DNA of 64,000 bases from Neobacillus cucumis (GCF_016908975.1 NZ_JAFBEX010000002.1:124001-188000); one strand, 5' to 3'; positions 34,165 to 44,038 are shown, numbered from the stretch's first letter. The notes: a model not told the origin generated them from the letters alone. Program-made: numbers and translations.

Positions 34165-35049
34165 ATGTTACTGACAGAGAAAATGAAAGAGGATATTTTC
34201 TCTCCATCAGAAAGGGACATTATCGAATATTTGTTTAAACAGAGAGAGAATATCAAAGATAAAACAACTAAACAAATTTCTGAAGAGACCTACACACACC
34301 CATCTACCTTAATTAGAATTGCGAAAAAACTGGGATATAGCGGTTGGGTTGAATTAAAAAATAGTTTTCTTGCTGAAATTGAATATCTAAATAGTCATTT
34401 TTCATCTATTGATGCTAATTATCCTTTTGACGAAGGGGATAGTTTAATGACTGTTGCCAATAAAATGGCTTTATTGAATCAGACAACGATTAGCGATACT
34501 TTGTCTCTCCTAAATTATGATGATTTGCAAATGGCAACGAATATGTTGGATCAGGCTTCACATATTAAAGTATTTTCTGTGTCTCATAATTTATTGATTT
34601 GTCATGATTTTAAATTGAATATGAACCGAATTGGAAAACATGTCACACTTTGCGAAGTGGATCCTCAATTCGATGCGGTAAATTCGACTAGTGATACTTG
34701 TGCAATTGTTATCTCTTATACTGGGGAAAGTAGGAATATTGTCGGTTTATTGCCTTTTTTGAAAAAAAGGAAGGTACCAGTCATTGCTTTAACCAGTATT
34801 GGGGAAAATACGCTGACTAAATACGCTGATTGCATTTTACGAATTACCACGAGGGAAAGATTGTATTCTAAAATAGGCAGTTTCAGCTCAAACGATTCCA
34901 TCTGTTTTCTGTTAGATGTTCTCTATGCTGGTGTTTTTTCCAAAGATTATAAAAATAATCTCGAATTTAAAACTAACATTTCCCAATATTTTGATCATAG
35001 GAAAAGTTCTAATATAGTTATGCAAGAAGATAATCAGGATAATGTTTGA
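34165..35049 (+). CDS. MurR/RpiR family regulator with SIS domain
   Basis: A 294-residue regulator. The N-terminal HTH_6 covers about residues 1-75 (SPSERDIIEYLFKQRENIKD and THPSTLIRIAKKLGYSGW). The C-terminal SIS sugar-phosphate domain covers about 110-240 (IKVFSVSHNLLICHDF, AIVISYTGESRNIVGLLPFL, VPVIALTSIGENTLTKYAD). AGAGGTGATTACAT precedes the ATG. It is divergent from the GH4 gene with two shared operators, so it most likely controls that gene and itself in response to a sugar phosphate. Confidence 0.9.
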   Translation: MLLTEKMKEDIFSPSERDIIEYLFKQRENIKDKTTKQISEETYTHPSTLIRIAKKLGYSGWVELKNSFLAEIEYLNSHFSSIDANYPFDEGDSLMTVANKMALLNQTTISDTLSLLNYDDLQMATNMLDQASHIKVFSVSHNLLICHDFKLNMNRIGKHVTLCEVDPQFDAVNSTSDTCAIVISYTGESRNIVGLLPFLKKRKVPVIALTSIGENTLTKYADCILRITTRERLYSKIGSFSSNDSICFLLDVLYAGVFSKDYKNNLEFKTNISQYFDHRKSSNIVMQEDNQDNV

Positions 35050-35080
35050 ATAAGGTTCTAACAAAATTGACCTTATTGTC

Positions 35081-35123
35081 AAAGGAGCATGATTCCATAA
35101 CATTCCAGATCGAATCATGCTTT
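35081..35123. terminator. Terminator between convergent genes
   Basis: AGCATGATTC and GAATCATGCT arms with a 16-base loop, A-run on the left and TTT on the right; usable from both directions. Confidence 0.6.
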
Positions 35124-35134
35124 GGATGTGTTCC

Positions 35135-36250
35135 TTATATTGATTTCACTATATATTTTTTTATAATCAAACTTATAACTAAGATGATAGGAATAATAAG
35201 TTGCAATGGTATATGAAAATAAAGTGGAACAATCTTTAATCCAATGAATAAGTGTTGGATAATATTTTTAGATAATGTAATTGAAAATAAAAAGATAGTA
35301 ATCGCAGAAATTATGTTTAGCTGATTTAGTTTTCTTTTTGGAAACAAGTAGGAAAGGATCATTAAACCACCGTACATAAAGATTGAGATTTTAACAAAAC
35401 CGCCGATTAAATTGAGGAGCACTGCAAAAGCCTCTAAATGAGATAGGAAATCTAAGAAGCTAGTCAGTTCTAAGGCTTTAACAAATGGAAATATATATAA
35501 GTTGACTGTTTCAGAACTCAACAATCCCAATATCATTTCTCCAGCTGCAAGAAGTACTACACCTGTGATACAAACTGAGACCCATCCGTATTTTCGTAAA
35601 GAGTTTGTATTGTTTACATAGGGAAATACCATCGTAAAGACGATAAGCTCACCATATGGAAAGGTTATTCCCGTTGGAAAAACAGAAGACAATACCTGTT
35701 TCCAATTTGTCCGTAGCACAGGCGTCAAATGGCTGATTTCAAAAAAGGGTGACAGGAATCCAAATACTAACAGAACGAGTATGATTACACCTGTAAAACC
35801 GCATAAAATCAGTGAACTTCTTGCAATAGCTTCGATGCCAAGAAAACAACTATAAAAAACCACTAGAAGAAACGTAAAAGAAATCACCCAAATAGGGATA
35901 TTGTGAAAGAGCACTTCCCCTATGAAAAAAGAGAAATCTTTTAACACTCTGCCAGCAATGTATAAAAAGTATAAACTATAAATAAAACCTAGTATTTTAG
36001 AGACCCACAATCCTAATCCCAGTTCGAAGACTTCGACTAAATTTCCCCATTTGCCTAACGAATGGAGCAGGATAAACAAATAAAAAATCCCCACCCCCAT
36101 ACCCAAAGATAGTAAAATCGTCATCCAAACATCTTGATTAGCCTCAAAGTTCCATCCAACGACAATGGCGCTGCCAAGCAAAAAGTTAATCATTAAGGAG
36201 AATACTTCCACTGGAGCTAATCTAACTGTCATTCTATACATCCTTTCCAT
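35135..36250 (-). CDS. gerAB: Spore germination permease GerAB/YndE-like
   Basis: A 371-residue inner-membrane protein with about ten hydrophobic segments, of the endospore germination permease (APC-like) family. The start VRLAPVEVFSLMINFLLGSA and later FPYGELIVFTMVFPYVN are typical. The B subunit binds germinant in GerA-type receptors. Third gene of the operon, beginning seven bases after the C-subunit stop. Expected to be made in the forespore under sigma-G; I could not assign the promoter. Confidence 0.92.
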   Translation of the reverse strand: MERMYRMTVRLAPVEVFSLMINFLLGSAIVVGWNFEANQDVWMTILLSLGMGVGIFYLFILLHSLGKWGNLVEVFELGLGLWVSKILGFIYSLYFLYIAGRVLKDFSFFIGEVLFHNIPIWVISFTFLLVVFYSCFLGIEAIARSSLILCGFTGVIILVLLVFGFLSPFFEISHLTPVLRTNWKQVLSSVFPTGITFPYGELIVFTMVFPYVNNTNSLRKYGWVSVCITGVVLLAAGEMILGLLSSETVNLYIFPFVKALELTSFLDFLSHLEAFAVLLNLIGGFVKISIFMYGGLMILSYLFPKRKLNQLNIISAITIFLFSITLSKNIIQHLFIGLKIVPLYFHIPLQLIIPIILVISLIIKKYIVKSI

Positions 36251-36257
36251 GCATGGT

Positions 36258-37484
36258 TTATTTTGATGACGAAGAAATGTCGCCTACATCTATTAGATCA
36301 AGCCTAACATTTGTTTCAATTTTTACGGTTGAATACAATGAAGTCCAATTATTTTTGACCATGTTCCATAAAACCGGTTGTTTGCGATACATAACTTCCC
36401 CGAAACCGAAAATATCCGTTTTTTTCATTTGCGTTTTGGCTATCAACTGATGAACCTGTTTTTGAAGATCAATTTCTGCTTCATGTTCCAACGCGGTTAT
36501 CGCTTTTACGGTAGAAGTGTCCATATTGCATGAAACGTCAGACAGCTTTCCTTTTACATCTAGCTGAAGAAGAAAAGTTGGTACACCATTTTTATTAATT
36601 ATTTTAATAACTGGTCTGCTTTGTACATTTTTCCAAGTGACAAATCCTTTTTTTTCTTTGCACTCTGTAACCAATGTGGTTTGGTGAATTTTGGATTGGG
36701 TAAGTGCATATAAGTTACTTTCCATAGTAGAAAGCCAATATGAAAATATATCCTTTTTGAATACGGCAAAACCATCTATTGCAATTACAGCATCGGGTGT
36801 AACTTTTTCAATATTACTCTTTGAGGTTCCTTTTGAAGAATTTCCTTTAATAGTGATATAGGGTATGGTTAAATTTGTTCGATTTCTGCTAAACACTTCT
36901 TTAATTTTATTGGAGGTTATATCTGTTAGATTCCCCCAGGAATCTCGTTTTCTTGTGAGCATTTCATCCATTCGGTTTCCTGAAATTTTTTGAACAGGTG
37001 TAAAAATTTGAAGCAGCTTTTCAGCTTTTGTTCCTTTAGATACGACAAACCTGATGTTGGCTGGTAAATTGGATTCCCGCATAAAAAAATTTGTGAGGGA
37101 AGAAATCCCTACGGATTTTACCAATGATTCTCCTAAAACAACGACTTCCGTATTGTCTAAAAATATAGTTCTGGCTAGTTTATTATGAATTTTATCAATT
37201 GCTTCTGGGATGGACCTTCCTGTTGCACTGTACATATACGCACCTGTTTCAGCAGAACCTTCTTTGCTGTTGGCAGCTGGATTATAGATTTGGATGCTTG
37301 CGAGATACCCTTTTTTATTTTTATCAATTCCAATGGCTGAAACAATGCTGATTTTATTTAACAAACTATCCTGAACCTGTTTGCTGACTATTAAGGCAAT
37401 AAATAAACCAATCGCAATAAAAAGGGTGATGAGGGTTTTGGAGTTGGTATGTCTTGCCTTGTTGTTAAGCTTCATCTTTTTCAT
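36258..37484 (-). CDS. gerAC: Ger(x)C family germination protein, without a lipobox cysteine
   Basis: About 409 residues. VSAIGIDKNKKGYLASIQIY, TGRSIPEAIDKIHNKLARTIF and the C-terminal VKIETNVRLDLIDVGD match GerAC proteins, which are lipoproteins of the germinant receptor. Here the hydrophobic N-terminal segment runs TLITLFIAIGLFIALIVSK with no cysteine, where the family normally has a GC lipobox, so it would be an uncleaved membrane anchor. Two in-frame ATGs (37484, 37475) fit; both overlap the A-subunit gene. Genes lie in the order A-C-B. Confidence 0.88.
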   Translation of the reverse strand: MKKMKLNNKARHTNSKTLITLFIAIGLFIALIVSKQVQDSLLNKISIVSAIGIDKNKKGYLASIQIYNPAANSKEGSAETGAYMYSATGRSIPEAIDKIHNKLARTIFLDNTEVVVLGESLVKSVGISSLTNFFMRESNLPANIRFVVSKGTKAEKLLQIFTPVQKISGNRMDEMLTRKRDSWGNLTDITSNKIKEVFSRNRTNLTIPYITIKGNSSKGTSKSNIEKVTPDAVIAIDGFAVFKKDIFSYWLSTMESNLYALTQSKIHQTTLVTECKEKKGFVTWKNVQSRPVIKIINKNGVPTFLLQLDVKGKLSDVSCNMDTSTVKAITALEHEAEIDLQKQVHQLIAKTQMKKTDIFGFGEVMYRKQPVLWNMVKNNWTSLYSTVKIETNVRLDLIDVGDISSSSK

Positions 37485-38949
37485 CCAACATTTCTTCTTT
37501 CTTAAATTGAGACTCATCATTAATCATTTCCGTTAGTGAGAGTTGAATAGCGCTATCTTTTAAGTCGTGTCCCACAAGCGGAGCGAAGGGGGATAAATAG
37601 GGAACTCCAAAACTGCGCAATGAACAAAGATGAAGTAATAAGACAAGTGACAATAATGCTATACCATAAAAGCCAAGAGCTGCACCACCAGCCACAAAAC
37701 ATAGCGTGATATTGGCTCCAGTAATACGCAATTGGTAAATTGGGATCACACTAACTAAAATAAACGTGAGACTAACAATAACTAAACTGGGAGGTGCTAC
37801 TAATTGTGCTTCAATAGCGGATTGCCCTAAAATAATACCACCAAAAATGGATACAGTAACCGCAATGTTTTGCTGTAAGCGAGTCGAACTTTCATTAATT
37901 GCAATAACTACGATAGTCAATGCCGTTACTTCTAATGAGGTTGTAAATGGTACCAATTCCTTCTGAGAAATAAACCCCACTAATAGTTTGACTGGCAAAA
38001 GGTTAGCATGGTAAGTCATAAAGGCGACATATACTCCAGGAATATACAATGAGATAAAAAATAAACAAAAACGTAATAGGCGGGTATTGATAAAACCTGT
38101 ATTACTAAAATAATAGTCCTCAGGTGTTTGGAAAAATTGAATGAAAACTGCGGGAGCGATCAGGACATAAGGAGTACCATTGACAAAGATAGCGACTTTT
38201 CCCTCTAGTATTTCGGCCGCTACTACATCAGGTCTATCTGTATTGAGCATAAGTGGAAAAAAAGACTTAGACTCTTTTGTAAGAACAGCTTCAATATAAT
38301 TTGCTTCTAACACTGCATCTAATTGGAGGCTTTCAAGGCGTTCAAAGATCTTCCTTAGGACTTGTTTATCAACTATATTTTCAATGTACATAACAGAAAT
38401 GTCTGTGTGGGTGTTTTTTCCATATTGTTTGGTAGTTACTCTTACGTTTGGATTTTTGATAATCATTCGAATGAGAGAGATGTTTGTACTGCTATTTTCA
38501 GTGAAACCCACATCTGGACCTTTAGCCACTCGTTGTCCTTTAGGGCTTCCTACATTGCGAGAGTTCCATTTGGTTGTATCAGCAGAAAGGAACCTACTGA
38601 TACCTTCCACAATGACAAGGGTTTTGCCGGAAAGTAACTCATCAGCAGCAAGTCTTAAATCTTCCACTTTTTCTATCTTTTTTGTTTGAATGACAGCTAA
38701 TTCAATATAAGATAGTAGTTCCTCTTTAGTATCGAAAACTGGATATTTATAGGTCATTAAAGGCTCTAAAATATATTGCTGAACTGCATTTGAATCCACG
38801 ATTTCGTCGATGAACAAAACTGCAGCCTTTTTATTTATACTGGTCAAATTAATCTCTCTTATTTGAAAATCTGAACTATCACCAAATATGGTTTTTAAGG
38901 TCTTTATATTAAAACTCAGATCACTTGAAGGGACTTTGTTACCACTCAT
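37465..38949 (-). CDS. gerAA: Spore germination protein GerAA-like
   Basis: About 494 residues. A hydrophilic N-terminal half (residues 1 to ~280, including VEGISRFLSADTTKWNSRNV and SPKGQRVAKGPDVGFTENSS) is followed by 4-5 membrane segments. PEDYYFSNTGFINTRLLRFC leads into the membrane region as in other GerAA proteins. The ATG after AGGTG is chosen. The A subunit forms the ion channel of GerA-type receptors. First gene of the operon; its 3' end overlaps the C-subunit gene. Confidence 0.93.
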   Translation of the reverse strand: MSGNKVPSSDLSFNIKTLKTIFGDSSDFQIREINLTSINKKAAVLFIDEIVDSNAVQQYILEPLMTYKYPVFDTKEELLSYIELAVIQTKKIEKVEDLRLAADELLSGKTLVIVEGISRFLSADTTKWNSRNVGSPKGQRVAKGPDVGFTENSSTNISLIRMIIKNPNVRVTTKQYGKNTHTDISVMYIENIVDKQVLRKIFERLESLQLDAVLEANYIEAVLTKESKSFFPLMLNTDRPDVVAAEILEGKVAIFVNGTPYVLIAPAVFIQFFQTPEDYYFSNTGFINTRLLRFCLFFISLYIPGVYVAFMTYHANLLPVKLLVGFISQKELVPFTTSLEVTALTIVVIAINESSTRLQQNIAVTVSIFGGIILGQSAIEAQLVAPPSLVIVSLTFILVSVIPIYQLRITGANITLCFVAGGAALGFYGIALLSLVLLLHLCSLRSFGVPYLSPFAPLVGHDLKDSAIQLSLTEMINDESQFKKEEMLDEKDEA

Positions 38950-39139
38950 TTTTATCACCTGAGATCATTTACATTGATAACTTATTATCTCTAGAAAGTT
39001 AAGACAATATGCAAAGGAAGGGGGGATAGATTAGATATCATTTGCGCTGAGGTGTTTGGAATAGTTTTAGTAGGGGAAGCGTCTTTGGGAGTAGTATATT
39101 AAAATTAGGATTCATTTTTGTATGCAATTATACAAGCAA

Positions 39140-39170
39140 AACCCCTTCAGATTCAGTTGAAGGGGTTATT
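39140..39170 (-). terminator. Terminator of the EamA transporter gene
   Basis: AACCCCTTCA and TGAAGGGGTT pair; T-rich on the minus strand side. Confidence 0.75.
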
Positions 39171-39176
39171 TTAAAA

Positions 39177-40052
39177 CTATTTTTTCTCGATGATCACGAA
39201 TAAAACACCAGTAAGAATAAGGATAGAGCCTGTCCAAAACGTTACACCTATGTTCTCGCCTAGAATCAGCCATCCGAGTAATGCCCCGACCACGGGTTGA
39301 AAGAAGAAAAATAATCCTCCACTTGAGGCATTCAGCATTTGTAGACCACGATTCCAAAGTAGAAATCCACATGCGGTTGATATAATACCTAAATACAAGA
39401 CTCCTCCCCAAATGGTTGGATGAGTTACTTGCGAGATATTAATGGCGTGTAACCGTGGCATAACAAAAGGAGTCAGCACGATTAGAGCTACCAAGATCGA
39501 ATAGGTCGTTACCACGATTTGTGAATAATGACTCGGCACACGTTTCACAAGTACCGACATGAGTGCCCACGTTAAAGCAGCAATTAACAGTGAAATACCA
39601 CCAAGTTTACTGGATAAATTCATATGACCGACTCCAACAATGAGAAAAACCCCCATCGTTGCTAAACAAACGGAGAGGACCTTTTTTAACGTCAACCGTT
39701 CTTTCAGGAGTAAGCGAGCAAAAATAACCATAAATGCTGGTGTTGCAGAAGTTATAATGGCTCCCATTTGTGCTGAGGATAGCATTGTTCCAGTTTCCTG
39801 TGTAACAATTGAAATCGCGTTCCCAATAATTCCAATCGCTATAATTATGAAGAAATGACGTTTTTCAATCCGCCAATTTTGGCGTGTAATCAAGCCAATC
39901 ATGAGAAGTGCGATAACAGCCACTATATATCGCATCCACACAAGTTCTAATGGAGGTATGACCGAAACGACGATTTTAACGACAACGTACATACCGCCCC
40001 AAATACTGGATGCTAAAGCTAGATATATAGAACCGAATATGGTGTTTTTCAT
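39177..40052 (-). CDS. EamA family (DMT) transporter
   Basis: A 291-residue protein with ten hydrophobic segments in two EamA repeats. The first has SSIWGGMYVVVKIVVSVIPP and LVWMRYIVAVIALLMI. The second has LGGISLLIAALTWALMSVLVKR, then SGGLFFFFQPVVGALLGWLILGE. Proteins like this export amino acids or metabolites; the substrate is unknown. Monocistronic with a terminator directly behind. Confidence 0.9.
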   Translation of the reverse strand: MKNTIFGSIYLALASSIWGGMYVVVKIVVSVIPPLELVWMRYIVAVIALLMIGLITRQNWRIEKRHFFIIIAIGIIGNAISIVTQETGTMLSSAQMGAIITSATPAFMVIFARLLLKERLTLKKVLSVCLATMGVFLIVGVGHMNLSSKLGGISLLIAALTWALMSVLVKRVPSHYSQIVVTTYSILVALIVLTPFVMPRLHAINISQVTHPTIWGGVLYLGIISTACGFLLWNRGLQMLNASSGGLFFFFQPVVGALLGWLILGENIGVTFWTGSILILTGVLFVIIEKK

Positions 40053-40334
40053 TTTTATACCCTCCGTCTTTTTAATTAGGTCGAAAATGCCCCTAACGGA
40101 GAGATGTAGTCACCTTCACTCCATTATGAGCAGAAGCGTGCTACAGGTACGTCGTTTTCAAATAAAGGAGTCCAATACATTTTACGATCACCTCTAGTCC
40201 AATCTATAATAAGTTTCTTCAAGAATAGAAACATGGACAATACTAAAAATTACCTTAAATTATCATTCTATAAAGCTGAACATTAACCAAAATTATCTAA
40301 TATAACAAAAAAAAGTTACTTGGCTAGCAACTCT

Positions 40335-40433
40335 TTATGAACGATTTTTTCTTTTTACAATTGCAACTAGCAACCATACCACCATAGCCCCGAGAAAAGC
40401 TGTAATAATGGGGACAAAAATATTGTTAACCAA
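40335..40433 (-). CDS. Small single-pass membrane protein, 32 residues
   Basis: Too short for ordinary gene finding. A GGAAGGAG ribosome binding site (40441-40448) lies seven bases before a TTG codon that starts (M)VNNIFVPIITAFLGAMVV, WLLVAIVKRKNRS, stop. One hydrophobic helix is followed by a basic KRKNR tail. The shape resembles small membrane toxins of type I toxin-antitoxin systems and small membrane regulators of Bacillus, but no antisense RNA is evident. Function unknown. Confidence 0.5.
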   Translation of the reverse strand: MVNNIFVPIITAFLGAMVVWLLVAIVKRKNRS

Positions 40434-40530
40434 AGAAAGTCTCCTTCCAATAGGTGATAGTTACAATCATATCATAATTTGAAAATTCTGGATACCGTCC
40501 AAGACTACATATGTAACGATAAAAATGGAT

Positions 40531-40560
40531 AAAAAATAACCCCCGAAAATGGGGGTTAAA
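40531..40560 (-). terminator. Terminator of the CotD-like gene
   Basis: TAACCCCC and GGGGGTTA arms around a six-base loop, six bases beyond the stop; T-run on the minus strand. Confidence 0.85.
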
Positions 40561-40565
40561 AGAAA

Positions 40566-40970
40566 CTAAAATCCAAATGGTCCCATCGGAGGACAACAAG
40601 GGTTGACTGGAACACCGCACATTGTATGTGTTTCACAGCATTCATTTACACAGGATTCTGTATGTGGAAAATAATGTTGATGATTAATATGAAGCTTGTT
40701 AACTGTTGTCGTATGAGAAGGATGGATGTGTTGGACAACCTTATTAAATAAATTTGTTTTTACATATTGTTGTGCTGGGTCAACTAGCCCCGGATCATAC
40801 TGTGTAGGAAACACTTGTGGCGGACAGTATTGAGGCGGACATGGTGGTGGTGGGCAGTATTGAGCTGGCATCGATTGTATAGGGGCAATCTGATTTGGCA
40901 TTATATTTGGTGGCATGTTTGATGGCATGTTTGAGGGAAAACCACCATATCCCATATTTCTCTTCATCAT
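40566..40970 (-). CDS. cotD: CotD family spore coat protein
   Basis: A 134-residue Pro/Cys/His-rich protein. An N-terminal methionine/proline repeat region (SNMPSNMPPN, CPPPPCPPQYCPPQ) is followed by the CotD core VVQHIHPSHTTTVNKLHINH, QHYFPHTESCVNECC. CotD is an inner coat protein made in the mother cell at late sporulation. GGAGGTCATTTA precedes the ATG. I could not place a sigma-K promoter with confidence. Confidence 0.88.
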   Translation of the reverse strand: MMKRNMGYGGFPSNMPSNMPPNIMPNQIAPIQSMPAQYCPPPPCPPQYCPPQVFPTQYDPGLVDPAQQYVKTNLFNKVVQHIHPSHTTTVNKLHINHQHYFPHTESCVNECCETHTMCGVPVNPCCPPMGPFGF

Positions 40971-41480
40971 TAAATGACCTCCATATGAATTTGTCTTGGT
41001 ACACCATTAGTCTATTCAAATTCAAAATTTGTGGACTAGTTGAATACCTATTTTACAAGACAGATAAAATTTGCAGAGCTATAGATGCAAAAAGAGAGGT
41101 AGCTGGGGTAACTCTTTTTCTTAAAGTAAGGTTAACAAGAAATGATCTGTATATTTAGTGTGGATACTTATTAGGGGATGTTTTAGGTAGCCAGTGACTG
41201 TTGATTAATACCATTTTCGAGGAGAGAATGAGCAGATTATACTAATAAAATATTTTCTAAGGTGAACAAAATGAATCAAAAAACCATATGTTAACAGTAG
41301 GTTAGTTCACCATTAAAAAAGACCGTGGCTAAAATGCTACGGTCTAAAAAAACAACTATAAAAGAGATTGAGTAATCCATCCTCGTCGGCAAACATAGGG
41401 TGGATTATTCTTTTTGTGCATTTTGATTAAACATGTGGACATCACTCTTTCATCTTTTAATAAATTCTTCACCCTCGTTG
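40971..41480. other. Intergenic region with two terminator-like hairpins
   Basis: No gene is convincing. GACCGTGGC / GCTACGGTC at 41321-41344 is flanked by A- and T-runs (bidirectional terminator form). GAGTAATCCATCC / GGGTGGATTATTC at 41370-41410 is followed by TTTTT. Two terminators in a row with no adjacent plus-strand gene may mark a lost gene or a small RNA in 41160-41320. Confidence 0.5.
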
Positions 41481-42161
41481 TTAGGGTATTTGTATTGTTT
41501 TGATATGCTCTAAATTTCTAAAAATCTTTTCCCCTTCAGCTGTTATAAGAGTGATTTTGTTATTTCGAATCCTTTGAAGTAAGCCTATTTTTTCGGGATG
41601 GTCTCCACTATCAAGAATGACTAGTTGATTTTCCATTTTTTTTAATTGTTCATCAAAAGACCTGGCTAAAGGTGTGGATTTAGATATAAGGGGTAGATTT
41701 TCACTATTTAAGGAGTATGGAGTTGTGTTGGGTGGATACGGAATTAGCCATTTGACATGCTTCATGGAAATAAAGATTGTTTTGTACAAAGGGGAGTGAA
41801 AGACAAAATAGTCATTCATAATGCTAGTTAAATAGCCATGAATAGATTTATTCCCAGTTACATATACCTGAACAAATAAACCTTTTGCAATAGTTAAAAC
41901 TTTACGGAAAGATATAACATCAGTATCAATCGGTTTTTCTGAAGGAGGTTGATAGGAGTAATATTCTCCTTCATCTAAAATGGTTTCTTTCAATCTTTTG
42001 ACATGAATAAAGGGAATGTAGAGGAAAGATTGGTTTTTACCATCATAGAGAACGATGATGTCCAAGCCACTATCTACCAGGGTTCCAGTGCGAAAAATGC
42101 CTCCTGAAATTTCCACCTCAATTGTTTTTCCTAATAAATCTTCTAAATCATCATTAGGCAT
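41481..42161 (-). CDS. Two-domain DUF2642-like protein, possibly spore-associated
   Basis: A 226-residue protein with two copies of a small beta-barrel-like unit. The first is LGKTIEVEISGGIFRTGTLV, ending in FIHVKRL. The second is GLFVQVYVTGNKSIHGYLTS, ending in MKHVKWLIPY. This pattern resembles DUF2642/Sm-like repeats found in some spore coat-related Bacillus proteins. A Lys/Glu-rich C-terminal third follows. Function unknown. It follows the ArsB-like gene after 27 bases. Confidence 0.6.
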   Translation of the reverse strand: MPNDDLEDLLGKTIEVEISGGIFRTGTLVDSGLDIIVLYDGKNQSFLYIPFIHVKRLKETILDEGEYYSYQPPSEKPIDTDVISFRKVLTIAKGLFVQVYVTGNKSIHGYLTSIMNDYFVFHSPLYKTIFISMKHVKWLIPYPPNTTPYSLNSENLPLISKSTPLARSFDEQLKKMENQLVILDSGDHPEKIGLLQRIRNNKITLITAEGEKIFRNLEHIKTIQIP

Positions 42162-42188
42162 GATTTTTCTCCTTTCAGATCAGTAGTC

Positions 42189-43550
42189 TTATTGTTGAAG
42201 TACGCCGCCAAAAAGCCATGAAACCCAATAATATAAAACGACTAATGTGAATAAAACAGTAGGAGGAATCACAACACCCGTAATTTTCACATACTCCCAC
42301 CAAGTGAACTTCACTTTTCCTTTTCTAATAATATGCATCCACATCAACGTTGCCAGCGTACCCATAGGAAGCAATAACGATCCCATATCGCTGCCGATTA
42401 CGTTCGCCAGATAAGCGATTTTTAAGGAGAGTAAATCTAGATTCATGTGTGTTAACGTCAGTGTTCCAACCATGAGTGCTGGATGATTATTAAAAATATT
42501 AGAGAGTACAGATAGTAGTACACCCATCATCACACTCGCATGTAGCAAGCTCCCAGAAACGATTGGCTGCATAAAAGTGATCAACCAGTCTGTTAAACCA
42601 ATGTTGTTCAGACCGTAAATTATGACATACATACAAAAGGCGAAAACGATAATATACCAAGGCGTTTTTTTCAGCATATCGCCAGGAGGTATTTTTAAAT
42701 AAACCCATCGCCAACCTAAAAGGACAAGCGAACCGATAACTGCCATAAGAGAAACAGGAATGTTCACAAATGAAGCGACAAAAAGGCTCACTCGGACAGC
42801 AAATACGAACAATAAAACATTTCGCATGAATCTTGAACGCTGTCTTTCCGATTCATGATGAACTACTGGCTTGAGTGGATGGTAAGCTTTTAACGACAAT
42901 CCCTGAATGTTTGTGGGAATGGTCTTTGGCAATACTTTGTAAAATCGGAGGAACAGCAGGCCAACCAGCAAGAGCAAACCAAGAGTTGCTGGTACAAACA
43001 TCATGGCGGTATGCAAATATAAACTCATATGCACGATTTTCAGCGCGATTAGATTTACGATATTACTAACCCCAATTGGAGCACTCGAAGCTGTGGCGAT
43101 TAAGCCCCCTGAAAGTAAATAAGGGATTTTTTGATGATTCTTGATACCCATATTGTTTAATAACATGACTAGAATGGGGGTTGTGATTAAGATACTCCCA
43201 TCGTTATTGAAAAAAAGTGTCATGAGAAAACATAAAAGATTGACGTACCAGAATAAACGAATCCCTGACCCATTTGCCTTGGCAGCAAGTTTTTCTGCGA
43301 CCCAATTAAAGAAACCAAAACTTTCTAAAACAATCGCCATTACGATCGTTGCCATAATAGTAATGGCAGCGCCACTTATGGTGCCTGCAATGATACCAAG
43401 GTCTGATAATGAAACACTTCCACTAAGGACAACAATAATCGCACCTATAGCTGCAGGTATAGCTTCATTGATACCCCTAGGTCTCCAAAGAATAAATCCG
43501 AGGGTAACCAAAAATGTGATAATGGTTATCCAAACGGTTAAATCAACCAT
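42189..43550 (-). CDS. ArsB/NhaD family transporter
   Basis: About 453 residues and 11-12 membrane segments of the ion transporter superfamily. Motifs include FNNDGSILITTPILVML, ATASSAPIGVSNIVNLIAL and LSNIFNNHPALMVGTLTL, typical of ArsB-like arsenite/anion permeases. The ATG after AAAGGAGAAAAAAT is preferred to an upstream in-frame codon at 43613. No arsR or arsC is nearby, so arsenite is not certain; export of another anion is possible. Confidence 0.85.
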   Translation of the reverse strand: MVDLTVWITIITFLVTLGFILWRPRGINEAIPAAIGAIIVVLSGSVSLSDLGIIAGTISGAAITIMATIVMAIVLESFGFFNWVAEKLAAKANGSGIRLFWYVNLLCFLMTLFFNNDGSILITTPILVMLLNNMGIKNHQKIPYLLSGGLIATASSAPIGVSNIVNLIALKIVHMSLYLHTAMMFVPATLGLLLLVGLLFLRFYKVLPKTIPTNIQGLSLKAYHPLKPVVHHESERQRSRFMRNVLLFVFAVRVSLFVASFVNIPVSLMAVIGSLVLLGWRWVYLKIPPGDMLKKTPWYIIVFAFCMYVIIYGLNNIGLTDWLITFMQPIVSGSLLHASVMMGVLLSVLSNIFNNHPALMVGTLTLTHMNLDLLSLKIAYLANVIGSDMGSLLLPMGTLATLMWMHIIRKGKVKFTWWEYVKITGVVIPPTVLFTLVVLYYWVSWLFGGVLQQ

Positions 43551-44038
43551 ATTTTTTCTCCTTTCATCTAGTTGAAAATTCAGGAAGTTTCCCTGAGACG
43601 ACCGTACCTCCACATGTTAGTTGCTCCGCTAATGTCCCTCCCTTCCATTCATCCATCTGTTTTGTTGTACTGTATTTATATGTATCCCATATGAGACAGG
43701 CTATAGGTTTGTACCCTTTTTCCAATAAATCAACTAGAGTCTAAACAAATATTACTAATAATTACATGTGTCAAGACAAAAAAGAAGTAACAAAAATAAA
43801 AAGCAAAGCTTAGTAAGCTCTGCTCCATACGGTTTCATTTTATTTTTAACCTACTACTTCTGGTACTAAAAATGAGCTAAAGGATGCCAGAGTTATTGCT
43901 AATTGCATTCAAGCCTTTCCTTTAGTACACAACTTTCCTATTCAGATTTTAATCCAAAAAATAAACCCATTCATTGTTATATCAATTAAAGAGTCCTCAT
44001 ACATTTTCAACAGTAGAAACTAATTTGGAGGAATATGT
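43551..44038. other. Intergenic region between divergent transporters
   Basis: No gene seen. It holds the promoters of both flanking genes, and a weak hairpin AGCAAAGCTTA/TAAGCTCTGCT near 43802-43825. Confidence 0.5.

Noticed and set aside
40895-41158. An 87-codon plus-strand frame
   Set aside because: It runs antisense into the CotD-like gene, lacks a ribosome binding site, and its 3' half is intergenic sequence.
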